In this document: positions 1-6,085 of the stretch, in pieces
How positions within the stretch are numbered: position 1 is the first letter of the stretch
Layout: every line of letters begins with the position of its first letter
DNA from: Flavobacteriales bacterium UBA3442
GTDB lineage: Bacteria > Bacteroidota > Bacteroidia > Flavobacteriales > Schleiferiaceae
Direction of reading: 5' to 3'
NCBI GenBank assembly: GCA_002378565.1
Contig: DFSH01000037.1
Location: forward strand, 1 to 6,416
DNA: 6,416 nucleotides
Notes under the pieces: generated by a model
Told to the model about the DNA's origin: nothing
Databases searched by the model: none
The model's input: only the letters and a program-made list of their open reading frames with translations
Program-made: the position numbers and the translations under genes

Positions 1-690
1 ATTGATCAAGCCTGGTATCACCCGACGTCGGCCGGCAAGCATGGATCGCCAACCAGCTTTCGCGACAGATTTTGCGGACATCATGGGGATAAGGCCTCCT
101 TTTTCCAGCTGAACACCTGCCATTTTTGCACGAGCAAAGAATTCTGTTTTTGTTGGACCTGGACATAGCGTAGTGCATGTCACCCCACTGCCCTTGAGTT
201 CATGGTGCATGGCTTCAGAAAAACTCAAAACAAATGCCTTGCTGGCATAATAGGTTGCCAGATATGGCCCTGGCATGAAGGCTGCGATAGATGCCACGTT
301 CAAGATGCGGCCAGTGCCGCGCTTAATCATACCAATTGCTGCAGTTCTAGATAAGGTGACCAAGGCCTTGATGTTGACAGCTACCATGTCATCCAACACG
401 GGTTGCTTGCTTGCAACGATGTCACACCCCAAACCAAAGCCCGCATTGTTGATCAGGGCATCCAATGGCTGATCCGAAATCCATGCCAACAAGGAAGCCA
501 GCCCCTCTTCAGTGGAAAGGTCTGCCATATGGGTTTTGGCCGATGCGTATTTCGTTTGCAGTTCATCCAGGGCCTTGGCATTTCTACCCGTGAGCAATAG
601 CTGCCAACCAGCATCATGAGCCAATTGAGCAAATTCAAGGCCTAAGCCAGATGTTGCGCCCGTGATCAATACCTTTTGTTGACTTTTCAT
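1..690 (-). CDS. SDR-family NAD(P)-dependent oxidoreductase, C-terminus cut by window edge
   Basis: This open frame reads from ATG at 690 to the window edge without a stop (230 codons), so roughly the last 30 residues of a typical 260-residue family member are missing. It is a classical short-chain dehydrogenase. The nucleotide-binding motif TGATSGLG lies at residues 10-17 directly after a first beta strand (KVLI), and NNAG is at 81-84. The active site shows Asn106 (VNIKA), Ser134 (NVASIAA) and Tyr147-x-x-x-Lys151 (YYASK), followed by CPGPTKTEF at 176-184. All catalytic tetrad residues are present, so the enzyme should be active. The pattern resembles the DltE/YqjQ subgroup (COG0300), soluble cytoplasmic enzymes that reduce or oxidise a carbonyl/alcohol. 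The substrate cannot be read from sequence. The start is well supported because the Rossmann fold begins at residue 6. The gene is divergent from the small gene at 961 and shares no operon with anything visible. Confidence 0.93.
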   Translation of the reverse strand, partial: MKSQQKVLITGATSGLGLEFAQLAHDAGWQLLLTGRNAKALDELQTKYASAKTHMADLSTEEGLASLLAWISDQPLDALINNAGFGLGCDIVASKQPVLDDMVAVNIKALVTLSRTAAIGMIKRGTGRILNVASIAAFMPGPYLATYYASKAFVLSFSEAMHHELKGSGVTCTTLCPGPTKTEFFARAKMAGVQLEKGGLIPMMSAKSVAKAGWRSMLAGRRRVIPGLIN

Positions 691-732
691 TCTGATGCTA
701 GTTAGTATTCGGTTGATTGCTTTGAAGTCGAT

Positions 733-761
733 GCAAGGTATTCATCAATCTGCCTATGCAA
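733..761 (-). promoter_or_regulatory. Weak candidate promoter for the SDR gene
   Basis: On the minus strand a TTG (759-761) is followed after 18 nt by TACCTTGC (733-740), an imperfect match to the Bacteroidota -7 consensus TAnnTTTG. The spacing fits the TTG-N17-23-TAnnTTTG layout described for flavobacteria. It would give a leader of about 40 nt before the ATG at 690. The last two bases of the -7 element do not match, so this is only a suggestion. Confidence 0.25.
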
Positions 762-912
762 CACTTGAAATCCATTCATTGCTGAAGCTATTACAATTGC
801 TCATTCAAGAGCTGAAATACAATAATTGCAAAACAATTCACGTGACAATGAACTATATTAACATCGATAAATAAAGAAGCGACTACCTTCGTGCACAAAT
901 AAAAAAGGACGA

Positions 913-924
913 AGGGTCGACCCT
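913..924. repeat. Perfect 12-bp palindrome, possible operator
   Basis: The sequence AGGGTCGACCCT reads identically on both strands. It lies 36 bp before the ATG at 961 and about 20 bp after a TACCTTCG element (884-891) that could be a degenerate -7 box. That placement would suit a dimeric regulator or a 5'-leader hairpin. The flanking bases do not extend the symmetry, and there is no loop or T-tract to suggest a terminator. A chance palindrome cannot be excluded. Confidence 0.3.
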
Positions 925-960
925 CTCTATTAAAGGTTTCCAGTCAAAAGAAGAAGAGTT

Positions 961-1459
961 ATGATAGCGTTTAAACCCATGCTTACCCCAAGAGAGATGT
1001 TTGAAAAAGGAGTGTTTGGAGGCGCTTACTTTGGGCCTAATGCGGGACCAGATATGTCCCGAGAATTAGCAGATGTATTGGCAGATGAACTCAAAGAATT
1101 GGACTCAGACCTATGGTGTGCGGAGAGATACTTACCTAGAAGGAATAAGTTTCGCATAAGGTCGGGGCTCAACTATGAGCAGTGGATGAAATACCGATGG
1201 ATACATAAACAGGATCCTTATGGATGGCTTAAATTGGTATATACAGCACAATAGAGGCAGAAGAACGGCTGATGATGATCGACAGATAAGTAGGCATCAG
1301 AGCTTTTGTGGGCCAAAAGGTAGGTGGCGCAATAACATTTATCAGAAGATACATGATACCGGTGATTGGCATACCGCACCAAGAGTACAACAGAGCCTAT
1401 TGCATTGGGCTTATGAGGTTAACGAGCACGACTACAACACGTGGATCGGGGAAAAATGA
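961..1459 (+). pseudogene. Uncharacterised conserved protein, split by a one-base frameshift
   Basis: Two overlapping frames together encode one coherent protein. The first runs from ATG 961 and contains MLTPREMFEKGVFGG near its start and DPYGWL at codons 85-90, then drifts into a stop at 1252-1254. Dropping one A from the AAA at 1231-1233 restores DPYGWLNWYIQHNRGRR. The frame then continues through DDDRQISRHQSFCGP and QQSLLHWAYEV to the TGA at 1457-1459, giving about 165 residues. From memory this matches a widespread family of unknown function marked by an N-terminal LTPxEMxxxGVFGG and a central GWFxWYxxxxxGRRxxDDxRQIxRW segment. It is rich in Trp, Arg and Asp, with no signal peptide or membrane segment, so it is probably cytosolic. 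Arg is AGA/AGG in 11 of 16 cases and Ile is ATA in 6 of 8, unlike the genes around it, which suggests acquisition from elsewhere. A sequencing error or programmed +1 shift (CTT-A-AAT) remains possible. An alternative start is Met7 (979). I cannot assign a function. Confidence 0.75.
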
Positions 1460-1510
1460 ACGAAAGTCCTACTTGCAAAACATGAGATGGTCAAAATCTG
1501 ATTGATTTAA

Positions 1511-1543
1511 TTGTCAATGGAGCAAGCATCAAATGTAAATTTA
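1511..1543 (+). promoter_or_regulatory. Candidate Bacteroidota promoter abutting the DUF5916 start
   Basis: TTG at 1511-1513 is followed after 22 nt by TAAATTTA (1536-1543), which matches TAnnTTTG in all but the last base. The spacing fits the flavobacterial TTG-N17-23-TAnnTTTG layout. The -7 element ends 4 nt before the ATG at 1548. Transcription would therefore start at or within a few bases of the start codon, giving a leaderless or nearly leaderless mRNA. No Shine-Dalgarno sequence is visible, which agrees with this. Confidence 0.5.
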
Positions 1544-1547
1544 CGGG

Positions 1548-3725
1548 ATGAAAGATCTTTTGCTTGTTGCAATTCTAACAACATGCACAATCAGCCTTAA
1601 CGCTCAAACAGCTCAGGACCTTGAAGTGATTGAATGGGATGTTCCCTTGCTACCTTCATATGTCACCTTAGACGGCATGATTCAAGCCAATGAATACGCT
1701 GGAGCAATGGCGCTTGACCTAAGCTACGAGGTGAATCCTGGATACAACAGCAAACCAGCTTTGCTTAGCACAGGCTACGCCTACCGGACCAATGAAGCGT
1801 TGATTCTAGCCTTCCGATGTGAAATTGACCCTGAGGACTTTAGAGCAACCATGAAGCGTCGAGACATGGCATGGGAAGATGACTTCATTGGCATTGCTTT
1901 GGACGTTTATGGCGACACGAGAAATATGGTTTTCATTGCATCAAATGCCTTTGGTGTTCAGCTTGACTTGATTAAAAAAAATCCAGCAAACACGCGTGAT
2001 GAATTTGATGTATCCTACAACATAACCTATGAAACGTGGGCAGATATACAGGACAACTACTACACGGTAGAAATGCGCATACCGTTCAATGCCTTGCAGT
2101 TCCCCAATGCAGATTTGCAGCGATGGAAATTCTCCTTCTTCAGGCAACAGTATACGCAAGGCGTTCAAGTAAACAGTCAGACCTTTTATTCAGACAACAA
2201 CATCCCCTGCAGTGACTGCCAGATGACAGATGTTTTGATTCTTGACCAAATCCAACCAACGATGCGCACTGAGATTTTGCCCTATGTATTTAGCTCAATG
2301 AATCCCAGTGATCAAGGTGTAAATCCTCAAATTAAGCTTGGCGGCAGTGGCTTGATTGGTTTAAATTCCCAAACATCCATTGAAATTGCCATCAACCCAG
2401 ACTTTTCACAAGTTGAAGCCGATGTCGCTCAAGTGGATGTCAATGCAGCCTTTTCCTTGCTGTACCCTGAACGCCGTCCCTTCTTCAATGAAGGCAGTGA
2501 CTTCCTTGAATCTCGATTGAAGTATGTCTACACAAGGGCCATTGCCAATCCCACAGCCATTGCAAAAGGCATTTACCAGGGCAAGGATTACCGGACCTAT
2601 TTACTCTCTGGATGGGATCGAGGGTCATCTTACTTGGTCTCCGGAGAGAATCGATCATCCTATGGAGAAACCAAGGGTAACTGGTCATCAGTGATGAAGA
2701 TTGAAAAACCTTTAGACAATGCATCCTCTGTTGGCTTACTGACCACGCATCGCCTGCACCAAGGTGGCGGCTTTGGCCATACAGTGGCAGCTGATGCCAA
2801 CATTCAAATCAAGAACGGTTGGCGCATCCAGACAGAAATTTCACGCACAGAGACTCAAGAGCCCATCGCAGACTGGATCAGCGATGCCGATGACTTTGGA
2901 GACTACACGGGCAAATTAGACGGTGAGCGATTCAATGGTTATGCTGGGTTTTTCTCCTTGAGACGTCAAAGAAAAACCATGACTACACGTGCTGACTACA
3001 TGGTCATCTCTCCGACCTTCCGACCGGAATTGGGTTTTGAACCACGGAACAACTACCGACGCTTTGAAATCGGTCAATCATTCAATGGTTTCCCTAATGG
3101 CAAGCACCTCAAAAGATGGGGGACTTACACTGAAGTATCCCACTATGAAAACTTTGCTGGCGTTACCAAGGAGAATTCCTTGATGACATTCGGCTGGGTT
3201 AGCTGGAGCAACAACTTGAATACCCGGTTTTTTAGCAAATTCACACAAACAGAGAATTACTTGGGTCAAGATTTCTCCAACCTTTTTCGCCTAGGGGGCA
3301 AAATCAGCTGGAAACCTAGCCAAACCTTCTCCATGGATCTAGGCGGTCGCGGAGGTCGCGCCATTGCCTACAATGAAAGCACGCCCAGGATTGGAATGAA
3401 TCAAGAAATCGATTTGGCAATCAACCTGCAACTGGCCAATAAGTTCACATTAAGCAGCAGCATCAACCATGCAAGCATGCAAGAAATCAATGGCAGCGGA
3501 AATATTTATCGAGGATTCATCTCACAAGGCGTTGCCAATTACGCTTTCAACCGTTTCACTGATATAAGGGTCATTGCTCAATACAATCACTTTGATCAAA
3601 GCACCATGATTCAACCCCTCCTGCAATACCAGCCCAGTGCTTTCACCCTGTTTTACATCGGCGGCGCCATTCAAGACGGTGATTGGCAAGGCTTTCTTAA
3701 ATGGCAACGGCAATTGAGCTATTAA
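1548..3725 (+). CDS. DUF5916 outer-membrane protein with CBM9-like N-terminal domain
   Basis: This 725-residue protein starts with a Sec signal peptide (Met1 to about Gln20; hydrophobic LLLVAIL, cleavage near LNAQ). Residues about 30-215 form a carbohydrate-binding-module-9-like beta-sandwich, with the family's DDFIGIALDVYGD at 111-123 and a matching MRIPFNALQF near 176-185. Then comes the DUF5916 region, marked by NPDFSQVEADVAQVDVN (283-299) and YPERRPFFNEG (306-316), the strongest signature. The rest alternates polar and aromatic residues like outer-membrane beta-strands and ends in FLKWQRQLSY, with a terminal aromatic typical of barrels. The length is within the family's usual range. The likely location is the outer membrane with the CBM9-like part periplasmic. 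The substrate is unknown; sugar or glycan binding is inferred only from the fold. A CxxC (Cys221, Cys224) sits in the linker between domains. The start is supported by the signal peptide, and the two nearest upstream ATGs are out of frame or stop at once. Confidence 0.93.
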   Translation: MKDLLLVAILTTCTISLNAQTAQDLEVIEWDVPLLPSYVTLDGMIQANEYAGAMALDLSYEVNPGYNSKPALLSTGYAYRTNEALILAFRCEIDPEDFRATMKRRDMAWEDDFIGIALDVYGDTRNMVFIASNAFGVQLDLIKKNPANTRDEFDVSYNITYETWADIQDNYYTVEMRIPFNALQFPNADLQRWKFSFFRQQYTQGVQVNSQTFYSDNNIPCSDCQMTDVLILDQIQPTMRTEILPYVFSSMNPSDQGVNPQIKLGGSGLIGLNSQTSIEIAINPDFSQVEADVAQVDVNAAFSLLYPERRPFFNEGSDFLESRLKYVYTRAIANPTAIAKGIYQGKDYRTYLLSGWDRGSSYLVSGENRSSYGETKGNWSSVMKIEKPLDNASSVGLLTTHRLHQGGGFGHTVAADANIQIKNGWRIQTEISRTETQEPIADWISDADDFGDYTGKLDGERFNGYAGFFSLRRQRKTMTTRADYMVISPTFRPELGFEPRNNYRRFEIGQSFNGFPNGKHLKRWGTYTEVSHYENFAGVTKENSLMTFGWVSWSNNLNTRFFSKFTQTENYLGQDFSNLFRLGGKISWKPSQTFSMDLGGRGGRAIAYNESTPRIGMNQEIDLAINLQLANKFTLSSSINHASMQEINGSGNIYRGFISQGVANYAFNRFTDIRVIAQYNHFDQSTMIQPLLQYQPSAFTLFYIGGAIQDGDWQGFLKWQRQLSY

Positions 3726-3734
3726 TGCTCATTG
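3711..3734. other. Hairpin spanning both convergent stop codons
   Basis: CAA(T)TGAGC at 3711-3719 can pair with GCTCATTG at 3727-3734: eight base pairs with one bulged T and a 7-nt loop (TATTAAT). The loop contains most of the TAA of the DUF5916 gene, and the right arm contains the TGA of the esterase gene. Neither strand shows a T-tract after it, so it is not a classical intrinsic terminator. It could still protect both 3' ends or pause polymerase. It may be coincidental. Confidence 0.3.
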
Positions 3735-4952
3735 CATGATGAATGGCTGTCGGTAAACGCTTCCATCGCAAGCAAAGGCAAAACAGTACCAACCAGCAGG
3801 AAGTGCTTCTACAATTAGGTTGATGCTTGACTCGCCATGAAGGTCTCCCTGCATGCACAATAGCCCTTCAGCGTTCAAAATATGCCATTGTGTTGGCTTC
3901 AATGTGTTCCCCCATGATAGGGTCATTTTGTCAGTTGCAGGATTGGGGTAACATTGAATAGCTCCATTAGGCCTAGGTCTTTCATCTGTCGACATGACGG
4001 TCATTGGGTAGAAAAAATTGGCTGTTGCCTCAACGATGCTATCCATGTACAAATTCGTTCCAAACAACCCCCAAGGCTCGTGTCCAGCACCAGTAAAAAC
4101 CTGGTAGCTATTCATCATAGATAAATGACCCAATCGCTGGTGAATAATTGTAGACCCAAACAATTTCGGGAAAAATGGATTATTGAATGGTCGTGCATGG
4201 TTTGGGCTTACTAAGCCATCTTGATCGCCATGGAAGGAAATTGCCGGAACATTGTTCGATACCTCGATGAATGCGGTATCAATGATTGCTCCCCATAAGT
4301 TGGCAATTGCTTTAGGTACAGCACCCGTTTGGTAGGCATTGCCTGAGCAAGACAAACAACCCAAATCTGGTGTAGACGACAAGGCAGGGAAATTCACACG
4401 CTCATATTCATCCAAGTAGGCCACATGAATAGCCATGATGCTGCCTGCACTATTACCGGCGCCGTATACTTTGTTGCTATCAATACCCAACTGGGAAGCA
4501 TGCTGTTTAACGTATCGCATGGCAGCATGGTAATCTTGAATTCCGCGGTATGTTGCCCTTTGGGATGATACAGAATCTAAGTTATTGAACCCCAGGCGAT
4601 AGGCAATGCTTACCACAACATAACCTTTAGCTGTCATGCGTTCGCAGAATTCCACCACTGGATAATCATTCTTTGCGCCAAACAGAAACGCGCCGCCGTG
4701 AGCGTAGACGATGCAAGGCCGATCAGTTACCGTGTCACCTGAAGGTGAATAGACATCCAGCAAGAGATCCTGGGGGTAGGTGTAGGTCTCAGACAGGTAT
4801 GGCCATCCCAGGGCTGGCGCATTCCCATAAATCACATCTTGTTGAGATAAATTAGGCTGAAACAGGGAATCAATGTACCGAGTTTGTCCTTGAAGCGAAA
4901 GGCTTATCAGGATCATAAAGACAGATAAAAAAACCTTCAAGAGTTTTAACAT
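3729..4952 (-). CDS. Secreted alpha/beta-hydrolase (carboxylesterase-like) with T9SS C-terminal sorting domain
   Basis: This 407-residue protein has a Sec signal peptide (Lys3 and Lys6, then a hydrophobic stretch to about Gly22-Gln23). The alpha/beta-hydrolase domain spans about residues 60-315. It shows the oxyanion-hole motif HGG at 85-87 and the nucleophile elbow GNSAG with Ser168. The likely acid is Asp245 (GDQDG) and the likely base His291 (GAGHEPWG), so the catalytic triad looks complete. HGG plus GxSAG places it with the hormone-sensitive-lipase/carboxylesterase type B-like group (COG0657/COG2272), which hydrolyses esters. The natural substrate is unknown. Residues about 331-407 form a T9SS sorting domain: CYPNPATDK at 334-342, an LxAGWY-type strand at 384-389 and a short basic/aromatic end. 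The enzyme is therefore expected to cross the outer membrane and be released or anchored at the surface. It converges on the DUF5916 gene with 3 bp between stops and has its own promoter just upstream. Confidence 0.93.
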   Translation of the reverse strand: MLKLLKVFLSVFMILISLSLQGQTRYIDSLFQPNLSQQDVIYGNAPALGWPYLSETYTYPQDLLLDVYSPSGDTVTDRPCIVYAHGGAFLFGAKNDYPVVEFCERMTAKGYVVVSIAYRLGFNNLDSVSSQRATYRGIQDYHAAMRYVKQHASQLGIDSNKVYGAGNSAGSIMAIHVAYLDEYERVNFPALSSTPDLGCLSCSGNAYQTGAVPKAIANLWGAIIDTAFIEVSNNVPAISFHGDQDGLVSPNHARPFNNPFFPKLFGSTIIHQRLGHLSMMNSYQVFTGAGHEPWGLFGTNLYMDSIVEATANFFYPMTVMSTDERPRPNGAIQCYPNPATDKMTLSWGNTLKPTQWHILNAEGLLCMQGDLHGESSINLIVEALPAGWYCFAFACDGSVYRQPFIMQ

Positions 4953-4956
4953 GCGA

Positions 4957-4983
4957 CAAATTTACGCCAGATCTACCGGCCAA
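4957..4983 (-). promoter_or_regulatory. Bacteroidota -7 element abutting the esterase start
   Basis: On the minus strand TAAATTTG (4957-4964) is a perfect match to TAnnTTTG, preceded by a TTG at 4981-4983. The 16-nt spacing is slightly shorter than the usual 17-23. The element ends 4 nt before the ATG (4950-4952), the same distance as in front of the DUF5916 gene. Transcription from it would give an mRNA with essentially no leader. Confidence 0.55.
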
Positions 4984-5025
4984 AAAATGCCCGTTTGGGA
5001 CTCATTGCTAAAATAGCCTGCGCGG

Positions 5026-5045
5026 TCTACCACATATATGGTAGA
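5026..5045 (-). terminator. Possible weak terminator after apbE
   Basis: TCTACCA (5026-5032) and TGGTAGA (5039-5045) form a perfect 7-bp stem with a 6-nt loop, located 17-37 nt past the apbE stop codon on the minus strand. No run of T follows immediately; only a short TTTT appears some 15 nt further on. It is therefore a poor intrinsic terminator, though its position at the end of the nqr-apbE unit is right. Confidence 0.35.
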
Positions 5046-5062
5046 GGACAATTGTCAAACGA

Positions 5063-6085
5063 TCAATAGGACGACCAAGTGGCCAGGGTCCCATCATCAC
5101 GCACATGTATGAGGTAGGCGTCCCATAAAGGGTGAGCAGACATCCATTCAACGGTGGCATCAAAGCCCATCGCCATAGCTGCAGTTGCCATGCCGTCAGC
5201 TTCAGCACATGTAGGACCAATCAATGTGGCACTCAGCATGTTAGATCTTGCTGGCCAACCCGTGAATGCATCGATTGTGTGCGCATACCTCTCACCTGTC
5301 ACCACATCTTTCTTTACATTTCTGTAGTCACCTGAGGTGGCCAATGCGCGGTCACGCAAAGGAATGATTTCCTGCAAATCCTTGCTTTTCTGTTCCAAGG
5401 GCTTTTCAATGCCTACTTTGAAATCCTTGCCATTGGGCTTGCGGCCAAAGCAACGCACCTCACCCCCAATTTCAACGATGGCTGCAGTGGCACCCATCGC
5501 CATCAATCGCTCAGAAATCAAATCCACCGAATGACCTTGAGCCACAGACGTGAACGACAAGGACATCCCCTCTGGCCAGGCCCACAGACCAGGCTTTTCA
5601 GGACACCAGGATCTTGCATCATTCACTTGACGCATCAATTGCTGAACAGCCAAGCTGTCAGACATGTTCAAATAGCCCAATCCAGAGCCAAAGCCCCATG
5701 CCTCGATGAGGGGGTTCAAGGTGGGTGACATGTAGCCATTGGATAGGCTATGGATCATGCGAGAAATTTGTGCCAACTCAACAAAATCTTGAGCTACATA
5801 CACGGAGTCACCGGCATTCAAGCGAGACAAGGTCGATTGACTGTCCCATGCAGAAGCTAGTTGGTTGTAGTCACTAAGCCAGGTACCAATGCGGTAGGTA
5901 AGGCTGTCATCATCAAGGCCATAAATGGTGATGTTGAAGGCGCTGCCCTGCGCTATGCCATTCACATGGGTCGGCAATGCATTTCGCTGGCATGACGCCA
6001 AAAGTGTCAATATTGAAATTGCTATACAAGCAGAAAAAAGACGCAATAATGTGTCCTTTTGCCTTGTTTTAGCCCCCAAAATCAT
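5063..6085 (-). CDS. apbE: FAD:protein FMN transferase (ApbE), lipoprotein
   Basis: ApbE moves FMN from FAD onto a Thr of target proteins, notably NqrB and NqrC of Na+-NQR, on the outer face of the inner membrane. From ATG 6085 the protein has 340 residues, normal for the family. It has a basic N-terminus, a hydrophobic stretch and the lipobox LASC with Cys32 as the lipidation site. Family motifs follow: [13 protein letters not shown] (78-90), [12 protein letters not shown] (179-190), [10 protein letters not shown] (205-214), HTIDAFTG (269-276) and [10 protein letters not shown] (293-302). In the last, Asp297 and Thr301 match the metal/flavin-binding positions. The usual HxIDPxTG carries Ala instead of Pro at 273. 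The gene overlaps nqrF by 17 nt and is presumably cotranscribed, which fits its role in maturing that complex. A longer frame from 6124 exists but puts extra residues before the signal peptide. A TTG start at 6046 would give a shorter, more standard lipoprotein signal. Confidence 0.93.
   Translation of the reverse strand: MILGAKTRQKDTLLRLFSACIAISILTLLASCQRNALPTHVNGIAQGSAFNITIYGLDDDSLTYRIGTWLSDYNQLASAWDSQSTLSRLNAGDSVYVAQDFVELAQISRMIHSLSNGYMSPTLNPLIEAWGFGSGLGYLNMSDSLAVQQLMRQVNDARSWCPEKPGLWAWPEGMSLSFTSVAQGHSVDLISERLMAMGATAAIVEIGGEVRCFGRKPNGKDFKVGIEKPLEQKSKDLQEIIPLRDRALATSGDYRNVKKDVVTGERYAHTIDAFTGWPARSNMLSATLIGPTCAEADGMATAAMAMGFDATVEWMSAHPLWDAYLIHVRDDGTLATWSSY

Larger units (their letters stand above)
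691..960. other. Divergent intergenic region without a gene
   Basis: These 270 bases separate the SDR gene (minus) from the small frameshifted gene (plus). They are visibly more A+T-rich than the flanking genes, and I see no convincing coding frame or tRNA-like fold. They contain a weak promoter candidate for the SDR gene (733-761) and a short AATTG-N5-CAATT inverted repeat at 824-838. There is also a TACCTTCG at 884-891, one mismatch from TAnnTTTG on the plus strand but with no TTG at the right distance, and a 12-bp palindrome at 913-924. Confidence 0.6.

Noticed and set aside
275..638. Short open frames on both strands within 275-638
   Set aside because: They lie inside the SDR gene, whose minus-strand frame shows all family motifs. 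The alternatives have no recognisable domain or start context.
1231..1236. Programmed +1 frameshift as the main explanation for the split gene
   Set aside because: CTT followed by A resembles no slippery site I know in bacteria, there is no slow stop codon at the shift point, and no stimulatory element is visible. An indel is simpler, so it is kept only as an alternative.
1308..1505. 65-codon plus-strand frame after the frameshift
   Set aside because: It is a shadow of the C-terminal half of the split gene. The frame encoding GRRTADDDRQISRH carries the conserved motifs.
1941..3269. Several 60-80 codon minus-strand frames inside the DUF5916 gene
   Set aside because: All are antisense to a continuous, motif-bearing 725-residue frame and look like random sequence.
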